64,000 nucleotides of DNA from Ryuthela nishihirai (Eukaryota > Arthropoda > Arachnida > Araneae > Heptathelidae): NCBI GenBank assembly GCA_038380435.1, contig JAWZYU010000010.1, positions 42,256,135 through 42,320,134 on the forward strand, in the 5' to 3' direction. Below the pieces are notes generated by a model. It was not told where the DNA came from. It ran no database searches and saw only the letters and a list, made by a program, of their open reading frames with translations. Of this stretch, positions 1-10,612 are shown one piece after another; the stretch's first letter is position 1, and each line of letters opens with the position of its first letter. Both the position numbers and the translations under genes were made by a program.

Positions 1-312
1 CTCGATATTTGGAGCCCATTTTCATTACCACACCCCTTATAATAACTTTAAGGGGAGGGGCCATGTTTTACTTTTGCCTAGGGACCCAGGTAAGGCTTAA
101 GATGGCCCTGGGGGGGGGGGGGGGGCATGAACCCCTTGCCTCCTCCCCTAGACCTGCTCTTGGTATAGAATGATTACTGATCTGTTTAAAAAAATATGGG
201 GCATTTCTTTTTCAGTGACACTCGTATTAAAAGTTAACAAATACTTTTGGAATCATAGGTAAATAGATTTAAAAAGAAAGTAAATAGGTAATGAATAGGT
301 AATGAATTGATT
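1..312. other. no gene seen; poly-G tract
   Basis: No coding or repeat family recognised. A run of 16 G lies at 110-125. The rest is unremarkable, mostly AT-rich sequence. Confidence 0.6.
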
Positions 313-690
313 GGGTTATTTTGCTTCTGAGTAGCACTCTTTTGCACCCAATGGGGTCAAGAATCTAGTTTAAAAAATAATACCCACAAGGGCTCAGATC
401 TGAGTGTGAGAAAAGATTCACTCTACGGCTGTTAGGTAAGAGGTGAAAACTTCTCATCAAGGACACCTAACACATGTATGCGAAATGGCTCTCTTGCACC
501 ACGAGACTACGGTTTAACGTTCTATCCAAAAACAGACGGAGGTCTTTTCAAGCCAATCAGTGTCTCCTTTCTCATGTAGAAGAGAGCAGAGGCTGGTGAA
601 GAAAATCTGAACTCAAGCCCAATGAGTATTCAGCTCTGAGAACATCAGACCTACGAATCTGATGCGCTACCGACTTCGTCGAATCCCAGA
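313..690 (-). repeat. SINE-A, old diverged copy
   Basis: Reading the plus strand, the segment begins with a degraded SINE-A tail (TTGCTTCTGAGTAGCACTC), then the block preceding CGTTCTATCC and AGACGGAGG, and ends with a head remnant (TACGAATCTGATGCGCTACC). Order and spacing match the young copies, but many substitutions and small deletions are present and no TSD is visible. Confidence 0.75.
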
Positions 691-2016
691 TATTGGACAA
701 GATCACTATCAAACGAAAAAATTACAATCAGGTGAATTTAAAAGATGAACAAACAGGAAACTTTCTCAGATATACTGCTTACGAAGATAAAAAATATATT
801 TGGAGTATTTTGACATTTGTTGGCAAAAAAAAGTGAAGATTAGACAATAAGAGACATTCGCAGATTTACGCAGCAAGACTATTATATTCTTAAACTGCTG
901 CTGGCATCTGGCCCCTTTAGTAATACTTTCTCTCCTATTTAATTTTCTTTCATTTCTTTCAGAGGGAATGGAAAAAGAATTAGGAAAAATGGAAATTATG
1001 GATACCGGAAAAGAATTAGGAAAACAGACTCCAGACGATGAGATCTCCGTGACTATTGAGGTTAGGACTTTGGCAATCCTGAACGGAGGGGAGTAGATTT
1101 TTCGAACAAAAGATCAAAATTATTTAGATCAAAATATGCATCTGGTTTTCGAAACCGGAAAGAAAAAGAATTGATGATGACTTGCTGACTATGGAAGTTA
1201 GGACTCTTGTAAACACGAACAGGGGAATTCAGATATTAGAACTGCGAAATATTGAATGCAAAGAACTCTTAAAAATTTGCTTCAGTTTCTATAATCTTTC
1301 AATTTTTTTGACGTAACTCTCTGAGTATACCCTACGTTTTGACCAGTATTCAATCGTATTAATTTAGAAGTCTGTATGATCTTCAAATTTGGACAATTCA
1401 TGAGACAGATGTTTACAGAGGCCAAATATCTTCAATGAAGATGCTCAACTAAAAAAAACACACCGGCCCAATATTTTAAAGAGATAGCGTTTGCCCACCA
1501 CCGTTTGAAAAGAGTGTGCTGATTTGTACACTAAGCAAACCAGTGTAGCTAAGATTTAACCCTCCGTCCCTAGCACACACAAGCACTTGAGTTGTAATAC
1601 GATCCTCAGAATCAGTCTTCCGGCACGGTGAATATCACGAAGTACTGAAACAAAAGTCAAATTGTTTTCCTTTTCAGCTCTTCCGGCTCCCATCACTTAC
1701 GATGGCAATCTTACACCATCCACGCTTTGTCGGGAGTTCTTTGATATGAGTAACTCCTCAGCTACACGCGGACTTCTCTCACAACCCTTGCTGTTGAATT
1801 TCGTGGAATGCTGAAGTTGCGAACTTTTTTGAAAACAAAAAAGCATGGAATCACTCGTTGTTGGATTCTGATTAAGATCGTTGATGGATTTGATACTTGA
1901 TAAATATTTTCCTGATTAAGTTCGGAGCAGGGAAGTATAGTGATAAATGCACACTAACTTTCCAAAGGTATTAGGATCTTTCCATGTTATGTGAATGGAA
2001 AGCTACATTACATCTC
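691..2016. other. no gene seen; weak decayed duplication
   Basis: AT-rich. Between about 965 and 1,230 two diverged segments share GTTAGGACT and a preceding run rich in GGAAAA and GAATT, as if an old lysine/glutamate-rich sequence had been duplicated and decayed. No splice-supported exon could be recognised. Confidence 0.4.
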
Positions 2017-2027
2017 CGCATCTTTGG

Positions 2028-2413
2028 TGGGCGGGGGTGTCTCAGTATGTAGCGCGTCAGGCTCGTAATCTGTAGTTCCCAGGTTCGAATCCCAGCTGGG
2101 TCAGTGTTGAGATTTATCTCCGCAAAATTCCCCGCCCTGCCCACGGTCAGTAGGGGACACCGATGGGCTTGGAAATGCCGCCGTCCGTCGGATGGGACGT
2201 TAATCCGTGACCCCGTGTACGGGAGAGCCATACCATGTCCACGTTAAAGAACACGCTGGATGGCCTTGACGGGAGGCTACCATCTGTCTCCCAACAGCTT
2301 GTTCCAGTGGGTCCTCTCCCCCAACCTTCTCTGAGCCTTCGGGGTCCATGTGACCTGGCCATTTAACCCATGGTGTGCAAAAAAGTGCCGTTTAGAGGTA
2401 AAACAACCCAACC
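2028..2413 (+). repeat. SINE-A, full length, with TSD
   Basis: Complete head-to-tail copy. The 11-bp TSD CGCATCTTTGG is at 2,017-2,027 and again at 2,414-2,424. The A box is degraded (GTGTCTCAGTATG), so this copy has probably lost polymerase III promoter function. The tail ends AACAACCCAACC. Confidence 0.93.
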
Positions 2414-2424
2414 CGCATCTTTGG

Positions 2425-2791
2425 AAATATACGGTTATGGAAAAATATCAGTGGATATAAGTTGAAGATCTTATTTATTCTAGATTTTCATCAATATTTC
2501 TTTAATATTTAAAGTTGTTGGATTCCGAGCATTTAAAGCACATCTTATGCTCGTCTGAAATATTTTTCGCGAAAACTTCCAGAAACTGAATCATTATATT
2601 TAGAGAACTTTAAAAATTATTAATTTTTGGTGAACGATTTGTTATAACAATTTATTTTTAAATTTACTTTTGAAGTAATTTTTTGAGTAGCACAGCTTCT
2701 TTAAATGTGTCAGCCTCCATAACTCTTTAAATATTAAATAAATACTGTTCGGAAAAAAATCCATATTACTTTCCTTGTGAAACTTAAAGAG
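2425..2791. other. AT-rich, nothing recognised
   Basis: No coding, tRNA or repeat signal recognised. Confidence 0.5.
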
Positions 2792-2793
2792 TA

Positions 2794-2982
2794 CAGTCGC
2801 TCAAAAAAAAAGATCCGAACACTATGGTTGATTACAGAATTCAGAAAAATATCTGGCAACGATTTTTTTTTAGAAATTAGTGATCTGGTAACCTGATCAC
2901 TAATTTCTAAAAATATCGTTGCCAGATATTTTTTCTGAATTCTGTAATCAACTATATTGTTCGGATATTTTTTGAGCGACTG
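2794..2982. mobile_element. palindromic foldback MITE, copy 1
   Basis: Both ends carry the terminal motif CAGTCGCTCAAAAA in inverted orientation, and TA flanks each side (2,792-2,793 and 2,983-2,984). The arms continue through GATTACAGAATTCAG and TCTGGCAACG and meet at a centre around GTGATCTGG, so almost the whole element folds on itself. The TA duplication points to Tc1/mariner-type mobilisation; no transposase is encoded. Confidence 0.9.
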
Positions 2983-2984
2983 TA

Positions 2985-3508
2985 TGAACAAACATCTACA
3001 TTTTATGAATATATTTTTGGTGTAATGTGATTTTTTAAATATTATTTTATATTACCTCAATCATGAATGTGATATGATTTTAGTCCCCATATATACAGTA
3101 GACTCTCTCAATTATCCAACGAAAATTAAAACAAAAAAACACAGAAAAAAATCCCCGGAAAATTGAATTCCCAATTAATTCGTCATTCATAAAAAAAGTA
3201 CGAAAATTTTAAAAGTTTTAGAAAATATCTTATCATTATTTATCATGGACTTACTTTATTCATTTAAAACCTTTTACTCTCGCATCGTATTTCAGCGTCC
3301 CCTTTCTCGTATCCCATATTATTTTCCCAACATCCTGGTTAATCTGACCTCGGATAATCGGGACACTCCTTCATTTTCATTTTTTTTACTGTAAGTGTAA
3401 TAATTGTTTTGTATTTCCTATTAATATGAATGAAATGTAATTAAACGAGTGTGAATTAAAAAGCAATGCACCTTTGTATGTATGAGGAAAATCTATAAAT
3501 CAAATAGG
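2985..3508. other. AT-rich, nothing recognised
   Basis: Intergenic-type sequence without recognisable coding or repeat content. Confidence 0.5.
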
Positions 3509-3510
3509 TA

Positions 3511-3813
3511 CAGTCGCTCAAAAAAGTATCCGAACGCTGTGATTGATTACAGAATTCAGAAAAAATATCTGGCAACGTTTTTTTTAGAAATTAGTGATCT
3601 GGCGATCTTCGTGTCACGTGACACGAAGAGTCACGTGACAATTTTTTTAGAATTTCTAATTTCTAATTTTTTTAGAAATTAGTGATCTGGCGATCTTCGT
3701 GTCACGTGACACGAAGATCGCCAGATCACTAATTTCTAAAAAAAAACGTTGCCAGATATTTTTTTCTGAATTCTGTAATCAATCACAGCGTTTTTTGCTT
3801 TTTTGAGCAACTG
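3511..3813. mobile_element. palindromic foldback MITE, copy 2
   Basis: Starts CAGTCGCTCA after TA (3,509-3,510) and ends GAGCAACTG before TA (3,814-3,815). The central part is duplicated: the block GTGATCTGGCGATCTTCGTG and the palindrome GTGTCACGTGACAC occur twice, so this copy is about 100 bp longer than its relatives. Confidence 0.9.
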
Positions 3814-3836
3814 TACAAGCTTTATAAAAGTTTTTT

Positions 3837-4225
3837 TCTTAGCGTTACGGTGGCTCGTAATCTCTAGTTCGCAGGTTCGAGTCTCACCTGGGGCAGAGTT
3901 GAGATTAATCTCCGCAAAACTGCCCTCGGTCAGTAAGGGGACACCGATGGGCTTGTTAAAGGCCACTGTCCGTCAGATGGGATGTTCGTGTGCGGTTCCG
4001 TTTGCGAAGATCAGTGTGAGAGTCTGTGGTTCCGTGTGCCGGAGATCCATACCCTGTGCACGTTAAGGAACATGCTGGATGGCCTTGATGGGAGTCTTCC
4101 ATCTGTCTCCTAATATCTCTCCAGTGGATCTTCTTCCCTCATCCTTCTCTGAACCATCGGGGTCCTTGTAACCTGGCCATTTAACCCATTGTGTGCAAAG
4201 AAAGTGCCGCTCAGAGGTAATCCAA
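3837..4225 (+). repeat. SINE-A, diverged
   Basis: The head has lost its A box (CGGTGGCTCGTAATCTC joins directly) but keeps the B box GGTTCGAGTC. The internal block and tail are present with many changes. It begins 23 bp after the neighbouring foldback MITE. Confidence 0.85.
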
Positions 4226-5212
4226 TGTTTAAATCAAATTGTTCAAAAACATTTGATTTAGGATTAGGGCCAACTTATTTTATTGTACAACTGATGCTTT
4301 CTTACTAAACTTACTGAATATTATTCACTCTAATCAGTAAGAACTCGCAGAAGATCACTTAAAATCGATGATCAATTTTTGGTTTGGTCGCAGTTCGAAT
4401 GAATAAAATCCAAGAACCTTTGGTTTCAGACTGGTGTAAAAGGGCTTAAGCCATCCGTACCGCAGGTAAGGGAGCCAAATAAGAGGAACATCTTTTATAC
4501 TAATATAATGAGCTAAAATAAAAACTTAGCTTTATTTGAATGATAATCCAAGTCAGCTCTGCCTTCCATTCATCTAAGAAATAGCATAAGTCGCACTATG
4601 AACCTAAGTCCCATAATCCAAGCTCTGACGAAAGCCTCTGTTTTTGCGTTATTATTTTTCCTACCAGCTAGAAGATAAAACATATAAGTAGGCAAAAGGA
4701 CGTTGGCGATTTTTTTTCCACTCAGAAAGCTCTCATTTTCAGAGTTGCACCTCATTAACACCTAACAGAATCACTGTGATGATACGCATCACATGCTCTA
4801 ATCCAGCATCACTTTCTCCTTGTTTCTACGAAGGACAGAAACATCTGTCAATTACTCTAGAGATGACACTTGATGATCCAAAGAAAATAAGTTTTACTTG
4901 CTGAAAAGAAAGAGGAGCCCATTATAAACAATGATATATAACGTGCTTATTAAGAAGGTCGCAGGATCGTAATTATGACCAAACTTTTAGTTTTTTATGA
5001 GAACCAAGAGCTCTTGGAAAACGCCCAACTTCTCTAGACACGAATCGTAAGAGAATTCCAGCTTGTAACAACAGAATACAAATGGAATAGCGGCTTAATA
5101 GAGATACAGGGAACTTAATTTCGCAGTTAACTGAAATTAAATATAGTCAGTGAAGAGAATCACTTTTTTTGATTCACTTTTTTTGTCAATATCAAATGAC
5201 TCATATGAGTCG
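4226..5212. other. no gene seen
   Basis: AT-rich, with only short chance reading frames on both strands. No domain, splice signal pair or repeat recognised. Confidence 0.5.
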
Positions 5213-5377
5213 GATTGTTTTATCTCTGAGCGTCACTTTTTTTCTCACAGTGAGCTAAATGTCAGGTCACAAGGACCCCATGGGCTCAGAGAAGTTTTAG
5301 GGAAGAAGTTAGAAGACAGACGGAAACCTTCCGTTAAGAGGCCACCCAGCAGGTTTCTTAACAACATGCACAGGTAT
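5213..5377 (-). repeat. SINE-A 3' fragment
   Basis: Covers the tail (TTTTATCTCTGAGCGTCAC) through the region before the internal block (CATGCACAGGTATG). The head is missing, and it ends where a half MITE begins. Confidence 0.8.
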
Positions 5378-5490
5378 GTCGCGTGACACGAAGATCGCCA
5401 GATCACTAATTTCTAAAAAAAACGTTGCCAGATATTTTTTTCTGAATTCTGTAATCAATCACAGCGTTCGGATACTTTTTTGAGCGACTG
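5378..5490. mobile_element. palindromic MITE, right half only
   Basis: Contains only one arm, from the centre (GCGTGACACGAAG) to the terminus GAGCGACTG, followed by TA at 5,491-5,492. The partner arm is absent. It lies where the hAT-like element that follows would have its terminus, suggesting insertion at a TA near that terminus and later loss of the left side. Confidence 0.85.
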
Positions 5491-5492
5491 TA

Positions 5493-5775
5493 CTCAACCT
5501 TTTATGCTTCACGTACCCCTTGGAAATGTGTATGTAACTGGCGTACCCCTTGTATAGATAGATAAAACTATAGTTATAGTATAACAATGGGAATAAAACA
5601 TATATATATACACATTAAATTTTCATAAATTACATATATCGAGAAACACAAAACATGACATTTTTGCACAGCAGTGTTGCCAACTTAGCGACTTTGTTAC
5701 TAGATCTAGCTACTTTTGAGCTCTCACGGCGTACCCCAAAAACTTTTACCGCGTACCCCACGTTGAGAACCCCTG
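5493..5775. mobile_element. hAT-like non-autonomous element, left end lost
   Basis: Begins CTCAACCTTTTATGC and ends GAGAACCCCTG at 5,765-5,775, the inverse of the CAGGGGTTCTC-type hAT terminus. Internal sequence near both ends carries GTACCCC motifs, as in the related copy at 22,613. The first 8-10 bp are replaced by the half MITE. No transposase reading frame. Confidence 0.75.
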
Positions 5776-6059
5776 CCTTATAGGTATCCAACAAGAACGG
5801 CAAGATTGGGAAAGATCTCGGCATTAAATCTGGTTATTTTATTTTCGATGTGGGACTCGCTCAAGGAGAAAAATCAGAAATCCCAAGCTCCTCCCATGTT
5901 ACGAGATCACTCGATCCGTTTGAAAAGCAAAATAATCTAAAATAAATCCATTAATCCTCAAGCAATTGCTTGCCACACAGATCTAACAGAAGCCTGTCGA
6001 TGTAATATATGCCACACAGATGTGTGGAATGTTACCTTTTAATCAATAGCCAATCACGC

Positions 6060-6348
6060 GATTCCCCGCCCTGCCCACGGTCAGTAGGGGACACCGATGG
6101 GCTTGGAAAGGCCGCCGTCCGTCGGATGGGACGTTAAGCCGTGGCCCCGTGTACGGGAGAGCCATACCCTGTGCACGTTAAAGAACACGTTGGATGGCCT
6201 TGACGGGAGGTTACCATCTGTCTCCCAACAGCTGTTCCAGTGTGTCCCCTCCCCCAACCTTCTCTGAGCCTTCGGGGTCCATGTGACCTGGCCATTTAGC
6301 CCATGGTGTGCAAAAAAGTGCCGCTCAGAGGTAAAACAACCCAACCCA
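6060..6348 (+). repeat. SINE-A, 5'-truncated, with perfect TSD
   Basis: Lacks the tRNA head and starts at TTCCCCGCCCTGCC. The tail ends AACCCAACCC. The 12-bp TSD AGCCAATCACGC is exact at 6,048-6,059 and 6,349-6,360. The internal sequence is almost identical to other young copies, so this is a recent insertion truncated at integration. Confidence 0.94.
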
Positions 6349-6630
6349 AGCCAATCACGCTAATCACTTGACCACTCACCTAGAAATATGACTTCCATAG
6401 AAAATTCATAAGTGATTATGAATTAAATAGCAGTGAAAACTAACGATTCTTAAAATAATGCTCTTGATCCGAACCCAAGTTTCTCGTGATTTTTTCTGAT
6501 TTCGACTTTACCAATTAGTTTTATTTCTATGTATTCCAGAGATTCGATTCCCAATATCATCTTTCTCAAGGAGGGATTAGATTAAAGACCGAATTCTTCC
6601 TTGAACGGATTCTAGTCGGAAGGAGAGGGG

Positions 6631-7014
6631 TTGGGTTGTTTTACCTCTGAGCGGCACTTTTTTGCACACCATGGGTTAAATGGCCAGGTCACAAGGACCC
6701 CGAAGGCTCAGAGAAGGTTGGGGGAGGGGACCCACTGAAACAGCTGTTGGGAGACAGATGGTAGCCTCCCGTCAAGGCCATCCAGCGTGTTCTTTAACGT
6801 GCACAGGGTATGGCTCTCCCGCACACGAGGCCACGGCTTAACGTCCCATCCGACGGACGGCGGCCTTTCCAAGCCCATCGGTGTCCCCTACTGACCGTGG
6901 GCAAGGCGGGGAATTTTGCGGAGATAAATCTCAACGCTGACCCAGCTGGGACTCGAAACTGGGAACTACAAATTACGAGTCTGGCGCGCTACCGACTAAG
7001 CCACCCCCGCCCCT
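6631..7014 (-). repeat. SINE-A, full length, with TSD
   Basis: Complete copy of 384 bp. The 12-bp TSD GAAGGAGAGGGG is at 6,619-6,630 and 7,015-7,026. The head has one A-box change (GGCTTAGTCGG on the minus strand). Confidence 0.95.
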
Positions 7015-7156
7015 GAAGGAGAGGGGAGTGAGAAGTGAATTTTCAGTTGACACAGAAAAGCGATGGCTAAACATGCTTCCTGGAATTAGGCAAGGGAGGA
7101 GAAGGGATCAAATTGGGGAGAGAAAAGTGGCAACAACAGAAGTGCAAAAGTTTTAT

Positions 7157-7210
7157 CTTGTGATTATTTTACCTCCAGTGGCACTTTTGTTTAACACAAT
7201 GGTCTGAAGC
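7157..7210 (-). repeat. SINE-A tail fragment
   Basis: Only the last ~50 bp of the element (TTTTACCTCCAGTGGCAC) are recognisable. Confidence 0.6.
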
Positions 7211-7366
7211 AGCCATGCACAACCCGCGGAAGAATTTCAGGGGGTCGCCAAGGATCGCCAATAAGGGATATTAAAGAAGATTAGACCCGAAAATAATACC
7301 TCCTTGTTGCCTGACATCACTGGGTTGATATATACGCCAACAGTTGCTTATGATGTTTGACCGATC

Positions 7367-7645
7367 GGGTTGGGCTGTTTTTCCGCTGAGCGGCACATTT
7401 TCTTTTGCACACAATAAGCTAATTGGTCAGGTCGCAAAGACCCCGAGGACTCAGAGAAGATTGAGAAAAGGGAACTCACTGGACAGCTGTTGGGAAACTG
7501 ATGGAAGCGTCGCATCGAACCGTACAGTGTGTTTTTTAACGTGCCGAAGGAATGTCTCTCAGGCACACGAGGCCACGGCTGAACATTCCATCCGACAGAC
7601 GGTGCTATTTGCAAGCCCACCGTTTTCCCTTTCTCACCGAGGAGG
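7367..7645 (-). repeat. SINE-A, headless diverged copy
   Basis: Tail to internal block (GGGTTGGGCTGTTTTTCC to CAAGCCCACCG). Diverged by point changes. It lies head to head with the next plus-strand SINE-A head, which starts a few bases downstream. Confidence 0.85.
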
Positions 7646-7647
7646 GG

Positions 7648-8215
7648 CGTGATGGCTCAATCGGTAGCGCTCCAGGCTCGTAATCTGTAGTTCCCAGGTT
7701 CGAGTCCCAGCTGGGTCAGCATTTATATTTATCTCCGCAAAATTTCCCGTCCTGCCCACGGTCAGCCTCGTAACCTGCAGTTATCAGGTTCGGGTTCCAA
7801 CTGGGCAAGTGTAGAGATTATTCTCTGCCAAACTCCCCGCCCTGCCTACAGTGATTAGGGTTCATTGTTGGGTTGAAAAGGCCGCCGTCCGTCGGATGGG
7901 ACGTTAAGCCGTGGTTCCGTGTGTGGGAGAGCCATACCCTGTGCACGTTAAAGAACACGCTGGATGGCCTTGACGGGAGGCTACCATCTGTCTCCCAACA
8001 GCTGTTCCAGTGGGTCCCCTCCCCCAACCTTCTCTGAGCCTTCGGGGTCCATGTGACCTGGCCATTTAGCCCATGGTGTGCAAAAAAGTGCCGCTCAGAA
8101 GTAAACACTCGCACGTTAAAGAACACGCTGGATGGCCTTGACGGGAGACTGACACCCTTTTCCCAACAGCTGTCCAGTGGGCCCCCCTCACCCAACCATC
8201 CACGACACCACGAGA
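7648..8215 (+). repeat. SINE-A cluster: head, second head, internal parts
   Basis: A first head (GATGGCTCAATCGG, B box GGTTCGAGTCC) runs to about 7,766, then a second diverged head (CTCGTAACCTGCAG, GGTTCGGGTTCC) restarts and runs through the internal block to about 8,100. A third internal segment follows from CGCACGTTAAAGAAC to ACCCAACCATCC. This is the left part of the composite unit whose inverted partner is near 17 kb. Confidence 0.8.
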
Positions 8216-8770
8216 GCTTCGAACTTGGACTTCTGTCCCAATAACTGATACTTAAGAAGCGAATATCATGTTTAAAATTAAAGGAGCTCGAGTTTACCCT
8301 TAAAAATGGGAGACTTTCGGCACAATTCATGTACAGATTTGCAGTAATAATTAGACCGTAATGCTACCTAACCATATTGGCAATAAATCATCAGCACGGT
8401 TCAAAATTCGAAAGTTCCATAATAAGAGATATGAATGAACTGATTGATTACATAATATTATACCAATGTAGACAACAAGTTCTCTCCCAGCTGCTCAGTA
8501 GTCTCAATGTCAGCGTTCTGATAGGCATCAACCAGAACACAAGGCTCAAAACACGAAAGTACCAAAATTAGAGATATGAATAAACAGAAGATTTTGATAA
8601 TATAAAAGTAATGCAGATGATAGGTACTCTCTCCACTGGTTCGCAGCCTCAATGTCAGCATTCCGATTGGCCTCAACCAGCACACGAAGGTGGCTTTTGG
8701 TGCCATCCATAAGATGTAGTACTGTCCTGTATAGTGGAACGTCGGATGGCATCATTCAATCGTATTCAAG
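8216..8770 (-). repeat. composite-repeat core, inverted copy of 16,347-16,915
   Basis: A ~555-bp sequence unrelated to SINE-A, flanked on both sides by SINE-A pieces of the same orientation. It is nearly identical to the reverse complement of 16,347-16,915. It contains two diverged ~145-bp subrepeats, one marked by TCAATGTCAGCATTCCGAT and the other by TCAATGTCAGCGTTCTGAT. Short frames open in both copies reflect the shared sequence and are not taken as genes. Confidence 0.85.
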
Positions 8771-9035
8771 CCCACGGTCAGTAGGGGACACCAATGGGCT
8801 TGAAAAGACCGCCGTCCGTCGGATGGGACGTTAAGCCGTGGTTCTGTGTGCGGGAGTGTCATACCCTGTGCACGTCAAAGAACACGCTGGATGGCCTTGA
8901 CGGGAGGTTACCATCTGTTTCCCAACAGCTGTTCCGGTGTGTCCCCTCTCCCTCTGAGCCTTCGGGGTCTTTGTGACTTGGCCATTTAGCCCATTGTGTG
9001 CAAAAAAAGTGCCGCTCAGAGAAAAAACAACCCAA
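8771..9035 (+). repeat. SINE-A right flank of composite unit
   Basis: Runs from CACGGTCAGTAGGGGACACC to the tail AACAACCCAACTC. There is a short deletion near CCCCTCTCCCTCTGAGCC. Confidence 0.88.
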
Positions 9036-9126
9036 CTCACCGAGGAGGGAAATGACAAACAGATTATGAACCTGGACATTCCTCGCCCCTAAGAGTTTTC
9101 AATTTTACAAAAGCTGCGTGAAAATT

Positions 9127-9196
9127 CCCACGCAGGGATTCGAACCTGGGAACTACAGATTATGAGCCAGACACGCTGCCAACTGCGCAATTTCTC
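9127..9196 (-). repeat. tRNA-Met-like SINE head, isolated
   Basis: On the minus strand: an A-box-like TTGCGCAGTTGGCAGCG, an anticodon-loop CTCATAA (CAT at the anticodon position) and the B box GGTTCGAATCC. The acceptor-stem ends do not pair, so this is a decayed head and not a functional tRNA. A close relative is at 10,549. Confidence 0.7.
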
Positions 9197-9200
9197 CTAG

Positions 9201-9537
9201 TCGAATTGTGTACACACAAGGTATTCCCGAGAGCCCTATCCCCCCCTCCCTCCCTTCATTAGGTCGAAACAGGAGATCTCGCCAAGGGCCGGACAATGGA
9301 CTGTCTTCACGCTCGTCTCAGATCTGCTATTAAGTCAGAGGTTATGTACACAGAACAAGGTAGCTTCTTTTGGAGAGTAATTTTTTCTTTTTAAGGTGTA
9401 AGTAAAAGTAACCAGTCTTGAAAAGTAGTTGATTTTTTAAATTGAATGGATACATTTTGAAGAACTGCCGAAGTTAGTTATGTTTAAGTACATGTGATAT
9501 AAAAAAATTACCCCTGAACTATCTACTGTCTGACTAT
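9201..9537. other. no gene seen
   Basis: Includes a C-rich run near 9,240. Nothing else recognised. Confidence 0.45.
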
Positions 9538-9576
9538 TACTGTCAGACCTCTGTTTTCAACAGAGGTCTGACAGTA
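9538..9576. repeat. perfect 18-bp-stem hairpin
   Basis: TACTGTCAGACCTCTGTT (9,538-9,555) is followed by TTC and then its exact reverse complement (9,559-9,576). The stem contains GTCAGACCTCTGT, a motif of the SINE-B 3' region. Confidence 0.9.
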
Positions 9577-9937
9577 GCCTTCATTGAAATTCGGACAACA
9601 GAGGGTCTTACGAAGAAGACGATATCTATGCAGGAAGACAACAGCGGATTCTTTGATCACCAGGTTGGTCTTGTACTTTGCTATATTGTCGCCTCGCCTT
9701 CGGCAGAGATTCAATGGGGTGTATAGTGATCACCGATGTGAGAGAGGATGATTTTTTGTTTAATATTGTACTCAAGATCGCGGGTTATTCAATCCTGAAT
9801 AAACGGGAAAGAGAAAAAATTATAGTTATATACTGCATTAAAGTGCAATTAATTGAAGTTTTAAAGCTACTTTGTAATCAATCTATTTTTTTTTCAGGTT
9901 TAAAGGAATTTGTTCTTTCATTCCTATGTATTTCATG
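9577..9937. other. no gene seen
   Basis: Short chance frames only. Confidence 0.45.
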
Positions 9938-9939
9938 TA

Positions 9940-10106
9940 CAGTCGTTCAAAAAAATATCCGAACACTATGGTTGATGATCTGGTAACCTTCGTGTCACGT
10001 GACACGAAGGTTGCCATATCGCTAATTTCTAAAAGAAATCGTTGCCAGATATTTTTTCCGAATTCTGTAATCAACCATGGTGTTCGGATATTTTTTTGAG
10101 CGACTG
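9940..10106. mobile_element. palindromic foldback MITE, copy 4
   Basis: TA at 9,938-9,939 and 10,107-10,108. Ends are CAGTCGTTCAAAAA and TTTGAGCGACTG. The left arm carries an internal deletion (GTTGATGATCTGG), the right arm is complete, and the centre is TTCGTGTCACGTGACACGAA. Confidence 0.92.
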
Positions 10107-10238
10107 TACTTACTGGAGTTCCGTTTTAATGTGTTCCGTTTGGAGAGTTACTCAAGTAGAGTTATCCCCCCCCCACCCAAAAAAATATATATATATATAC
10201 TTGATGCAAGTTATTGAATCTAGTTTTGCAACGAGGCA

Positions 10239-10612
10239 AAGCCTCAGTTGTTTATCTCTAAGCGACACTTTTTTTTGCTTTTTTGCATACAATGGGCTAA
10301 ATGACCAGGCCACAAGGACTTCAAAGTCTCAGGGAGGAATGGGGGAACTCACTGGACAGCTGTTAGCAAACAGATGGTAGCTTCTCGTCAAGGCTACCCA
10401 GTGTGTTCTTTAACGTGCACAGGGTATGGCTCTCCTGCACACGGACCACGGCTTAATGTCCCATCCGACGGACTTCAGCGTTCACAAGCCCAAAGGTATT
10501 ACATTTTCTCAATGAGCGTAGAATAGGGTTTAGTGGAGAAAATTCCCTACGCAGGGATTCGAACCTGGGAACTACAGATTACGAGCCAGACACGCTGCCA
10601 ACTGAGCAACTC
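10239..10612 (-). repeat. SINE-A, older subfamily
   Basis: Tail TTTATCTCTAAGCGACAC, internal block CACGGCTTAATGTCCCATCC, then a diverged spacer leading to a head with GGATTCGAACCTGGG (inverse B box). The head sequence matches 9,127-9,196 apart from the anticodon position, so an older subfamily is represented. Confidence 0.82.

Noticed and set aside
6081..6344. Frames repeatedly encoding a similar ~60-110 residue peptide (HHGLNGQVTWTPKAQRR...) at many positions
   Set aside because: They coincide with SINE-A copies on either strand and follow the repeat, including truncations. They are by-products of the SINE sequence, not a protein family.
8458..8706. 82-residue frame conserved at 16,409-16,657
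   Set aside because: Conservation reflects the duplicated composite core; overlapping frames on the same strand are equally conserved and no domain is seen.
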